From Burkholderiales bacterium (GTDB lineage: Bacteria; Pseudomonadota; Gammaproteobacteria; Burkholderiales; Burkholderiaceae_B): a DNA stretch of 6,273 nucleotides. How positions within the stretch are numbered: position 1 is the first letter of the stretch; each line of letters starts with the position of its first letter. The translations under genes were made by a program, and so were the position numbers. The stretch covers positions 1-6,273 of the forward strand of contig SXZD01000104.1 of assembly GCA_005788065.1 (NCBI GenBank). The letters are read 5' to 3'. Shown here one piece after another: positions 1-5,957 of the stretch. The notes beneath the pieces were generated by a model, which was not told where the DNA came from, ran no database searches, and was given only the letters and a program-made list of their open reading frames with translations.

Positions 1-1
1 C

Positions 2-346
2 CACGTCAATAACGTTGTTTACTACAGTTTTTTTGACACCGTCATCAACGAGTTTTTGATTCGCCAGGGCGGTTTGAACATTCATGATGGCGCGGTGGTG
101 GGCTTCGCCGTCGAGACGCAGTGCCGCTTCCATCAGTCGCTGTGCTTTCCGGAGGTCATCGATGCCGGCATGCGCGTGGCCCGTCTGGGCAACTCATCGG
201 CGCGCTATGAGATTGGCCTGTTCAAGCAGGGACAAGACCGTGCCGCTGCAACGGGGTACTTTGTACACGTGTTTGTAGATCGCTCCAACAATCGGCCCAC
301 CCCGCTGCCGGACCGCATACGGACGGCATTGCAGCAACTGGTCTGA
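2..346 (+). CDS. Acyl-CoA thioesterase, hot-dog fold (4HBT family), 5' end missing
   Basis: This is the C-terminal part of a small cytoplasmic hot-dog thioesterase, which hydrolyses an acyl-CoA to the free acid and CoA. The frame is open from the left edge and reads HVNNVVYYSFFDTVINEF, which continues the conserved D-x-x-G-H-V-N-N active-site loop and helix of the 4-hydroxybenzoyl-CoA thioesterase / YbgC / FadM family. The catalytic Asp would lie just outside the window. The rest fits the family: strand VETQCRFHQSLCFPE, then a strand ending in ARYEIGLF, then the late strand GYFVHVFVDR. The visible 114 residues are most of a roughly 140-residue protein, so about 20-30 N-terminal residues are missing. 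A TTG at 56 is not the start, because homology-like sequence continues upstream of it. The gene converges on the oxidoreductase at 362. The exact acyl substrate cannot be told. Family confidence is high. Confidence 0.88.
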   Translation, partial: HVNNVVYYSFFDTVINEFLIRQGGLNIHDGAVVGFAVETQCRFHQSLCFPEVIDAGMRVARLGNSSARYEIGLFKQGQDRAAATGYFVHVFVDRSNNRPTPLPDRIRTALQQLV

Positions 347-355
347 CGTTGCTGC
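331..355 (+). terminator. Hairpin spanning the thioesterase stop codon; weak terminator candidate
   Basis: GCAGCAAC (331-338) and GTTGCTGC (348-355) form a perfect 8-bp stem around a 9-base loop that contains the thioesterase TGA (344-346). G-T pairs can extend the base of the stem. It is followed on the plus strand by GGTTTGTC, which is only a poor U tract. On the minus strand no U tract follows. It lies in the 15-base gap between two converging genes, where a terminator would be expected. The structure is seen directly; termination is inferred. Confidence 0.45.
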
Positions 356-361
356 GGTTTG

Positions 362-1798
362 TCAGGCTGCCGCTTCGCTCACCGTGTCCGACGTGGCACC
401 TGCGCTCTTACTGCCTGCATTACCAGTGTCCAGCGCCTCGTCTATGGCTGAGAGGGTTTCACCACCGGCAACGATATTCACAGCCAACTTCAGGCGCTCC
501 ATCTCGTACAGGTCAAAGTTCACACCGGCACGTTCCAGACGTTTCAACGCCGCGGGTCCTATGGCAGTGGCCGGCGTGATCACACCGTAGTAGCGCGGCG
601 AACCAAACTCATCCATGGCCAGTGCCAGTGCAGCTTGCACCGCCATGTTGGCGGTTGAGCGATAGCCGGCATGTCCTTCGCCGGTCACTACGCACCTGAT
701 GCGATTGCCACACTCGCCTGTGGCAATCACTTCAATTTCATAAGACGCTTCATCGAGGCTCTCTTTCGAAGGGCCCTGTCCTGTGGTGGGCGCCAGTGCT
801 TCAATGGTGCGCTTCAATGCATACTGGACTGCAGGCACATTGTTCTGCAGCACGCGCTGGAATGCGCTGAATCCGAAACCCACGAGCAATGCAGCCGGCT
901 TTTCCAGTACCTTGAATGGCAAGGCAGCAGAAACGCTCATGCCCTCCTTGTAAAGGAAGGTGTCGGTAAAGTAATGCCGCTGAATCTCTGCACTGCGATA
1001 CACCATGGCCGGGTTGATGAAGGGAATGGGCATGCAGGGCGCAAGCGTGGCCTTGAAGTCCGCTTCATAGCGACCAAACAGATTGAAGGGGCTGTTGGCT
1101 TTCAGATAGTCCGCCCGCGCTGGGTCTTCTACCAGGCAACCGGGCTCAAGCGCCTTGCGTACATTGGGTGCATCCAGAAACGCAGCGATGGATGCATAGG
1201 TGCCACCGGAAAACGCATTTTTGGGGTTGCGCAGCGACCGACCATTGAATTTCACCATCACGTTTGTGCTGATGCACCGCTCGCCATGCCGGTCGCTAAG
1301 CTCGCGCGCAGCCAGCGTGCACGCCATATCAAACGGTAGGGTCTCATAGCCGCAGCCCGGCACAATCTTGATGTGTTTGTCGAAGGCAACGCCATTGTAT
1401 TTTTTGATGATGTCGCTGATCCAGAAGCTTTCAACACCCAGATCGAGGTAATGGCACTCGTTTTCAACGCAGGCCTGGATCAGCTTTTCGCCATTCTTGA
1501 AATACGGGCCAGCCAGATTCAACACGGTGTGCGCGTTTTTCACCATGTTCGACAGTGATGATTTGTCCGTGTTGTCGGCGATGATGATCATCGGCGTGTT
1601 GGGAAGGTCTCCCATCTTGACCAGCAGGTCCTTGAGCTTGCGCCGATTGCGGCCTGCGATGGCCCAGCGCAACGTGGGGGTGTGCTCCAGCTCTTTGACC
1701 AGATGCTCAAGCACGAGTTTGCCGGTGTATCCTGTGACCCCGAAAACCACCAGATCCAAGGTCTTGGGCTGGCTCCGCGCTTTATTTTTCATCGACAT
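362..1798 (-). CDS. Saccharopine dehydrogenase-like NADP-binding oxidoreductase (trans-acting enoyl reductase type)
   Basis: This 478-residue protein is probably a cytoplasmic or membrane-associated oxidoreductase. An N-terminal Rossmann domain carries the dinucleotide motif G-V-T-G-Y-T-G (residues 20-26), followed by AGRNRRKL (48-55), where the adenosine phosphate is normally recognised. NLAGPYFKNG (94-103), PGCGYETLPFDMA (147-159) and SGGTYAS (197-203) are in the places expected for the family that includes human SCCPDH and mycobacterial trans-acting enoyl reductases. Residues 301-312 (AALLVGFGFSAF) are hydrophobic and could touch a membrane or lipid substrate. The Ala/Ser-rich last 20 residues look disordered. 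The start ATG has an AGGA at 1808-1811, nine bases upstream; a second Met at codon 3 is an alternative. True lysine-pathway saccharopine dehydrogenase is unlikely, since no lysine-pathway genes are nearby. The substrate is unknown; a lipid or acyl substrate is only inferred from relatives and the adjacent thioesterase. Confidence 0.85.
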   Translation of the reverse strand: MSMKNKARSQPKTLDLVVFGVTGYTGKLVLEHLVKELEHTPTLRWAIAGRNRRKLKDLLVKMGDLPNTPMIIIADNTDKSSLSNMVKNAHTVLNLAGPYFKNGEKLIQACVENECHYLDLGVESFWISDIIKKYNGVAFDKHIKIVPGCGYETLPFDMACTLAARELSDRHGERCISTNVMVKFNGRSLRNPKNAFSGGTYASIAAFLDAPNVRKALEPGCLVEDPARADYLKANSPFNLFGRYEADFKATLAPCMPIPFINPAMVYRSAEIQRHYFTDTFLYKEGMSVSAALPFKVLEKPAALLVGFGFSAFQRVLQNNVPAVQYALKRTIEALAPTTGQGPSKESLDEASYEIEVIATGECGNRIRCVVTGEGHAGYRSTANMAVQAALALAMDEFGSPRYYGVITPATAIGPAALKRLERAGVNFDLYEMERLKLAVNIVAGGETLSAIDEALDTGNAGSKSAGATSDTVSEAAA

Positions 1799-1869
1799 GG
1801 TGTGTCATCCTGTCATGGGTCTGTTTTTGCACATGCCAGTGTAACCAAAGTCAGTCCCGCAAAGTAGAA

Positions 1870-1917
1870 GAAGCGCCCTAGCCTGCTGGCTTGCGGGCCG
1901 CAGTCCTTGGGCGCTTC
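1870..1917 (-). terminator. Strong hairpin, likely terminator of the DUF305-LVIVD operon
   Basis: GAAGCGCCC (1870-1878) and GGGCGCTTC (1909-1917) form a perfect 9-bp stem. Inside it, CTGC/GCAG and GGC/GCC form a further stem with one bulged base and a 6-base loop. On the minus strand the hairpin is followed by TTCTACTTT, an imperfect U-rich tail. On the plus strand it is followed by AATTGCCC, so the minus strand is the likelier direction. It starts about 40 bases after the lipoprotein stop at 1959 and ends about 70 bases before the oxidoreductase start at 1798, a sensible place to separate two transcription units. Confidence 0.6.
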
Positions 1918-1921
1918 AATT

Positions 1922-1940
1922 GCCCGGTCCAAACGCGGGC
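1922..1940 (-). other. Small hairpin next to the lipoprotein stop
   Basis: GCCCG (1922-1926) and CGGGC (1936-1940) form a 5-bp GC stem with a 9-base loop, 18 bases after the lipoprotein stop on the minus strand. It sits directly before the larger hairpin at 1870-1917. The two may act in tandem to end or protect the transcript. It has no U tract of its own. Confidence 0.3.
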
Positions 1941-1958
1941 AGGCCGTGCGTTATGGAT

Positions 1959-3524
1959 TCAATCTTTCCATACACCGTTGGTGACTTTGACTACATAGAA
2001 GCCGCTGAATGCATCCGTGTACCAGTTCTCCTTGCGCTCAGGCACATAGGTCGGACTGGACATGGCCCTGTTGCTGGCCGGTGCAGGTACCGTGACGATA
2101 CGAGGCTGAACCGGCGAATTGAAATAGGCAACTTCAACAGGGTTTTCAGGGTCGCTGATGTCAAATATGCGCAGACCCGACAGAATCATGCTGCAGGCAA
2201 CGATGGTCGGATTGACGCGGCTGGGAATATTGCAATAGTGCCCGGCATATCCACCAGTGGGGTTGGCAGCGCCCGGGTCGTTGGCAATCGCCGCACGGTT
2301 TTTCTGCTCATGTACCTGCAGGCGCAAGTTGGACACCACACGGGGCTTGGTTTCGTCGGTGATGTCGATGATCCGGCCTGCGCCGACGATCAGGCCATGG
2401 GCTGTAACACCACCGCCAGCGCTGGCAGCAGAATACTCGTCAATCTCCATCAGGTATGACTTGCCATTGCGTGTGAACGGGATGGCATTCTGCGGAATGG
2501 TCACGGTATCCCACGTCACGCGCGATACAACCTTCACTTGCGGATTGGGCTTGCGCTCCTGGATTTCAGAAACATCCAGAATCGTTACACCAGCCGGGTT
2601 GGTGTCACGCAAGCCTTCGGGTGCGGCGAAGCGCTGTCCACCCGCCCCGACACCGGTGTTGCCGATGTCAGCCACGTACGCCCGCTTGCCGTCATTGCTC
2701 AAGCTCAAGCCGTGAGAATTGAAATTGTAGACACCCAGCGGCTTGGGGACTGACGGATCGGAGATGTCCAGGGCGACGATCGTTCCGTTACCCGGCGCGT
2801 TGGAGTAGAAGGTCTTGCCATCGGGGGACAGTCCGCTCTCGTGACCAAAAATGCCCAGCGGTGTGGACGATTTCAGTACCGGGTTGCGGCAGTCCTGCGA
2901 AATGTCATAAATATCGACAATGCCGGGTCCGAAGGCCGGGTTTCCCAGAACGGCAGCCAAAATGCCACCTTCCTGGCTTACGACGACCGATTCGTGGGGA
3001 GACAGCATGGCCGGTGTGACCAGCGAGGCCGTTTTCACGGGTTTGGCCGGATTGCTCATGTCAAACACGCTGACGCCCTGCTCACGGTCCAGGATGTTGC
3101 TCGGATAAATCAGTGTGGAGTCGTAGTAGGCGCAGTCGCGTCCGCTCTTGTCGCGATAGCGCTCCACCTTGAAGCCGCCCACCGTGCCGATGGCACCTTT
3201 AACGACATAGGAGCCCACGAGTTGCGTATTGCAGGTGAAACCCTGTGCCGCTTTGCCGGAGTCATGATCGGCCTGTGACACACGTCCCTGAAGGCCTGTT
3301 TCCGGCAGAGAGCCCGGACCACACTCACCGCGCGGTGTCGCCCCCGGATCTTTGACGCCAGACTCGGCGGTGCGGCTACCCGCACTGGAGCTGGAAGTGG
3401 TGGCATTGTCTGCAGACGGGCTCAGACAGGCGGCCAGTCCCAGGGTCATGGCCAGCACCAGCGGCTTGAGAAGGGGCATGAAGACGAACTGTGTGGCCGG
3501 CTTTTGATAGCGTGCGGATTTCAT
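1959..3524 (-). CDS. LVIVD-repeat beta-propeller lipoprotein
   Basis: This 521-residue protein is predicted to be exported and lipid-anchored. A basic N-terminus and hydrophobic segment (residues 15-32) end in the lipobox L-A-A-C, with the lipidated Cys at 33. A Ser/Thr-rich linker follows (about 34-65). The body contains repeated LVIVD-type strands: VSVFDMSNPAKP (151-162), IVDIYDIS (202-209), IVALDISDPSVPKPLG (249-264), VTILDVSE (313-320), RIIDITDETKP (384-394) and LRIFDISDPENPVEV (451-465). These are consistent with a beta-propeller. Six Cys remain after the lipobox (68, 98, 131, 212, 431, 444) and could form disulfides. His residues recur at similar points (SPHES, GHESG, SHGLS). The start is set by AAGGAG at 3531-3536, six bases from the ATG; Met16 would be a shorter alternative. 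It lies 10 bases after the DUF305 gene. The biochemical role is unknown; binding of a partner or metal is possible. Confidence 0.85.
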   Translation of the reverse strand: MKSARYQKPATQFVFMPLLKPLVLAMTLGLAACLSPSADNATTSSSSAGSRTAESGVKDPGATPRGECGPGSLPETGLQGRVSQADHDSGKAAQGFTCNTQLVGSYVVKGAIGTVGGFKVERYRDKSGRDCAYYDSTLIYPSNILDREQGVSVFDMSNPAKPVKTASLVTPAMLSPHESVVVSQEGGILAAVLGNPAFGPGIVDIYDISQDCRNPVLKSSTPLGIFGHESGLSPDGKTFYSNAPGNGTIVALDISDPSVPKPLGVYNFNSHGLSLSNDGKRAYVADIGNTGVGAGGQRFAAPEGLRDTNPAGVTILDVSEIQERKPNPQVKVVSRVTWDTVTIPQNAIPFTRNGKSYLMEIDEYSAASAGGGVTAHGLIVGAGRIIDITDETKPRVVSNLRLQVHEQKNRAAIANDPGAANPTGGYAGHYCNIPSRVNPTIVACSMILSGLRIFDISDPENPVEVAYFNSPVQPRIVTVPAPASNRAMSSPTYVPERKENWYTDAFSGFYVVKVTNGVWKD

Positions 3525-3530
3525 CGGAAA

Positions 3531-3536
3531 CTCCTT
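3531..3536 (-). promoter_or_regulatory. Shine-Dalgarno overlapping the upstream stop codon
   Basis: On the minus strand TAAGGAG joins the DUF305 stop codon (TAA, 3535-3537) to a near-perfect Shine-Dalgarno (AAGGAG, 3531-3536), six bases before the lipoprotein ATG. Ribosomes ending DUF305 translation are therefore placed directly on the next start site, which suggests translational coupling. It also decides the lipoprotein start in favour of Met1. Confidence 0.8.
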
Positions 3537-4254
3537 ATTTCAGATTCTGTGCTGTCGCCAGTACGTGCGACATCGAGGCAATTTCGCGTCCCTGCTCCTT
3601 GATCACGGACAGGGAAAATGAACGTACGAACGACAAAGAGGCATGGCGACTTGCGAATGCGGCCATCTCGAGCGCGGCCTCATGGTGGCGTTTCATGTAC
3701 TGCAGGAAGAGGCGCGCCTGCTCATCGGGCTGCGCCTTTTTCAGTTTTTCAATTTCTGAGGCGCTGGCCTGACCGGGCATCTGCGCAGGGTTGGCGGCGC
3801 AACGGGAAATGAACAGGACATCTTCTGCTGACAATTCGCGTGTGGTCTGATTGACCCATGCCATGTTGTCCAGCGTCATCGGTGCGGCACCCCAAGCATT
3901 GAGCCAACCGAGCATCAGACCCGTTTCATGACCTTGCTTCTGACGGACGGTCTGCGACAGGTTGCGAATGTATGGGTTGGGATGGTTTTGAACCAGCATG
4001 GCCAGATAGAGCGCTTGGTTGTGATGCGCAATCATGGACTGGGCGAAACCGATATCTGTGGGGTTCGGCGCAAGAACCGTATTGAATGCAGATCGGGACG
4101 CTGAGGAGGAAAAAGTGTCTGAGGCAAGCAGCGATCCACGTGCCCGGACACCCTCGATCGCAGCATCCACCGGAACTGATACACCCGACAACAGACCGGC
4201 GACCGCAGTCAGAGCGATCAGGGCGGCAGCAGCAGCGGTCTTGAATGGGCGCAT
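3535..4254 (-). CDS. Exported DUF305-family protein with two DUF305 halves
   Basis: This 239-residue protein has an N-terminal export signal: basic MRPFK, a hydrophobic stretch to about residue 25, and a likely cleavage near VDA-A (29-32). Two related helical halves follow. The first has FAQSMIAHHNQALYLA (70-85), then Q-G-H-E and GLMLGWLNAWG (112-122). The second has MPG (159-161), FLQYMKRHHEAALEMA (183-198), then IKEQGREIASMSHVL (218-232). The paired His, spaced Met and Gln/Glu residues are the DUF305 signature. The family is ferritin-like, and its studied cyanobacterial member CopM binds copper in the periplasm, so metal binding is plausible but not shown here. The ATG lacks a close Shine-Dalgarno: AAGGAA lies 22 bases upstream and would better suit an in-frame CTG four codons earlier. 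It is the first gene of a two-gene operon with the LVIVD lipoprotein. Confidence 0.88.
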   Translation of the reverse strand: MRPFKTAAAAALIALTAVAGLLSGVSVPVDAAIEGVRARGSLLASDTFSSSASRSAFNTVLAPNPTDIGFAQSMIAHHNQALYLAMLVQNHPNPYIRNLSQTVRQKQGHETGLMLGWLNAWGAAPMTLDNMAWVNQTTRELSAEDVLFISRCAANPAQMPGQASASEIEKLKKAQPDEQARLFLQYMKRHHEAALEMAAFASRHASLSFVRSFSLSVIKEQGREIASMSHVLATAQNLK

Positions 4255-4307
4255 TTGTAGATTCAGTGAACGATTGTTCCTTTTCTACTGCCCAGACCGT
4301 ATTTCGG

Positions 4308-4335
4308 ATTCAACTTACCATGGTAAGGATGTCGA
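4308..4335 (-). promoter_or_regulatory. Candidate promoter with a 14-bp palindromic operator in its spacer
   Basis: Read on the minus strand, TCGACA (4330-4335; 5 of 6 match to the -35 consensus) is followed by a 16-base spacer and TTGAAT (4308-4313; 4 of 6 match to the -10 consensus). Fourteen of the 16 spacer bases are the perfect palindrome CTTACCATGGTAAG (4314-4327). A regulator bound there would block RNA polymerase or, less likely given the short spacer, remodel the promoter. The expected transcript start is near 4301, giving a leader of about 47 bases before the DUF305 ATG. The regulator family cannot be named from this motif. The palindrome is seen directly; promoter function is inferred. 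Confidence 0.45.
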
Positions 4336-4337
4336 AT

Positions 4338-4353
4338 AGCGGTGACGCCCGCT
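4338..4353 (-). other. Short hairpin between the Calx-beta gene and the DUF305 promoter
   Basis: AGCGG (4338-4342) and CCGCT (4349-4353) form a 5-bp stem with a 6-base loop, directly upstream of the candidate -35 box. It could help end transcripts of the Calx-beta gene (stop at 4410), but it has no U tract. No other terminator-like structure is visible in 4336-4409. Confidence 0.2.
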
Positions 4354-4409
4354 CCACTTGCAGAGGGTTCATCCGTTTGCAACAGGCTTCAGGGGGGATC
4401 CGCCCGCGT

Positions 4410-5957
4410 TCAGAGAGTGAAATCGCTCAGAGCGAGGCTTTGTGGCTGACCCGAGGGTACACCCACCAACTGCACATTGATGGCCGCCTCTGCCGCGGCA
4501 GTGGTGTTGGTATTCAGGAAGATGGTGTAGTTGTAGCTGCCATTGTGGTTGATCTTCATCTGCCCTGGCGTCGTAAAAGCGGCTGTCGGGCTGATGAAAC
4601 CTGTAAAAGCCTGATCTCCGGCGAGGCCCTGATTCGCATCAATGGCTGACAGATCAATCTTGTCTTCACCTTTGCGGAAATCCGTGATTCTGTCCTGTGC
4701 GGAGGCAAGCAGACCCGAGTCGGTGACATTCAGGTAGCGGAATGTATCCCTGCCCAGACCCCCAGTCAGTTGGTCGCCGCCGCCCAGTCCCGTGATGATG
4801 TTATCCAACTCGTTCCCGACGATATTGTTGTTGGCGGCCGTTCCTGTCAGGTTGATCGAGTCGCGGTTGTTGATCAGGCCGGTTCCAGAGGCTAGAGCCG
4901 TGACAGAAGTCGTGGAATCAAACAGCCTGAGCAGAAAGTTTTCCTGTTGTTCGTCAAACGCATCTACCCGGGTTTGCACTTGTATCGTAGTGGACAGCAT
5001 GCCAACACTGAACTGAACAGGAACGCGCAACACAGCGTTGAAGTCAGCCCCTTCAACCGCTGAGCCCGAGGCCGTGTTTGCAAACACGGTAGACGCCAGG
5101 TCTGTGGTGCCGGTGCGGTCAATTTTGAAGGTGACCGCACCACCTTCGTCTGCGACCGTCAATGCACTGACGGTGTAACTGAAGCTCGGTACTGTGTTGT
5201 TGATCGTGATGTTGCGGGACTGAATGGGTGTCGCATCAGTCTGCTTACTGAAGATCTGCGCACTGAAAGTCTCTGGCGATTCGGCTACCGTATCCATCAG
5301 CGCTCTGACGTTGATGGTACGTGTGCTTTCGTTCTCACCAAAGCTGACGGCAACCTTGTTGAACACAATGAAATCCGACCCCGCTGTTGCCGAGCCAGCA
5401 ACAGTATTCAAGTAAACCACCGAAGAAAATCCTGTCGCACCGTTACGGGTAATCGTGATCAGCGCACCGCTGCCTTCAGCCACCGATGTGGGGGCTTGCA
5501 GATCGTAGGTGTAGTCAGGCGCTTTGAGCAGGGTCAGAGAAAACGGCGAATTGGCAACCGAATAGTTCTGGAACTTGACGTTGGAGCTCTTGCCAACCCA
5601 ATAGTCCTGCAATTTCAGCGAAGTCAGTTTGTAGACCCCGGCATCATCACTGTCATCAAGCATCGTGACATTCGCATTGGTGGATGCAAAGCGAACAGGC
5701 GTACCCATGGACGATGTGCGGTTGTCAACGTTCCAGCTGACCATGAACATGTCGCGTGGGTCCGTTGTACTGACATAGACAGCCTCTGCGGTACGAAGAT
5801 ATCGCGGATCGAGCAGCAAGGTTCGCCCGTTGACCACCCCGCTGAAACCAAACGTGGCTTGTAGTCCAGCGGTCAGCGAGTTGTTGATGTATCCGCCGTT
5901 CTGAAACTTCAGGGTTCCGGAGAGCGGAGTGGCGAACAGGTTTTCAAAGGAGCCCAT
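4410..5957 (-). CDS. Calx-beta / RTX protein, probable type I secretion substrate
   Basis: This 515-residue protein lacks an N-terminal signal peptide. Residues 1-147 match no domain I recognise. Two Calx-beta domains follow, at about 148-255 (VAEGSGALITITR, ATAGSDF, ESPETFSAQIF) and 258-363 (VADEGGAVTFKIDRTG, AVEGADF, EQQENFLLRLF). These are calcium-binding immunoglobulin-like folds. A short RTX stretch (372-407) has GNELDNIIT, GLGGGDQLT and GGLGRDTFR, of which only the last is a clean G-G-x-G-x-D nonapeptide. A serralysin-type C-terminal region follows (DRITDFRKGEDKIDLSAID, 422-440), and the protein ends in SDFTL, like the Asp-plus-hydrophobic tail of type I secretion signals. No catalytic motif is visible, so a calcium-stabilised surface or extracellular structural or adhesive role is inferred. 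The ATG has no clear Shine-Dalgarno, but no other ATG, GTG or TTG exists between it and the upstream in-frame TAA. No ABC transporter genes are in the window. Confidence 0.85.
   Translation of the reverse strand: MGSFENLFATPLSGTLKFQNGGYINNSLTAGLQATFGFSGVVNGRTLLLDPRYLRTAEAVYVSTTDPRDMFMVSWNVDNRTSSMGTPVRFASTNANVTMLDDSDDAGVYKLTSLKLQDYWVGKSSNVKFQNYSVANSPFSLTLLKAPDYTYDLQAPTSVAEGSGALITITRNGATGFSSVVYLNTVAGSATAGSDFIVFNKVAVSFGENESTRTINVRALMDTVAESPETFSAQIFSKQTDATPIQSRNITINNTVPSFSYTVSALTVADEGGAVTFKIDRTGTTDLASTVFANTASGSAVEGADFNAVLRVPVQFSVGMLSTTIQVQTRVDAFDEQQENFLLRLFDSTTSVTALASGTGLINNRDSINLTGTAANNNIVGNELDNIITGLGGGDQLTGGLGRDTFRYLNVTDSGLLASAQDRITDFRKGEDKIDLSAIDANQGLAGDQAFTGFISPTAAFTTPGQMKINHNGSYNYTIFLNTNTTAAAEAAINVQLVGVPSGQPQSLALSDFTL

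Noticed and set aside
671..1339. 222-codon open frame on the plus strand
   Set aside because: It lies wholly antisense to the well-supported oxidoreductase gene, and its translation is Cys/His/Arg-rich with no domain-like pattern, typical of a reverse-strand shadow.
2841..3278. 145-codon plus-strand open frame inside the lipoprotein gene
   Set aside because: Antisense to the LVIVD repeats; the repeat-encoding strand explains the sequence, and no ribosome site or family resemblance is visible.
4314..4327. CueR/MerR-type copper promoter
   Set aside because: Tempting because of the DUF305 gene, but the spacer is 16 bases rather than the 19-20 typical of MerR-family promoters, and the dyad does not match a CueR site.
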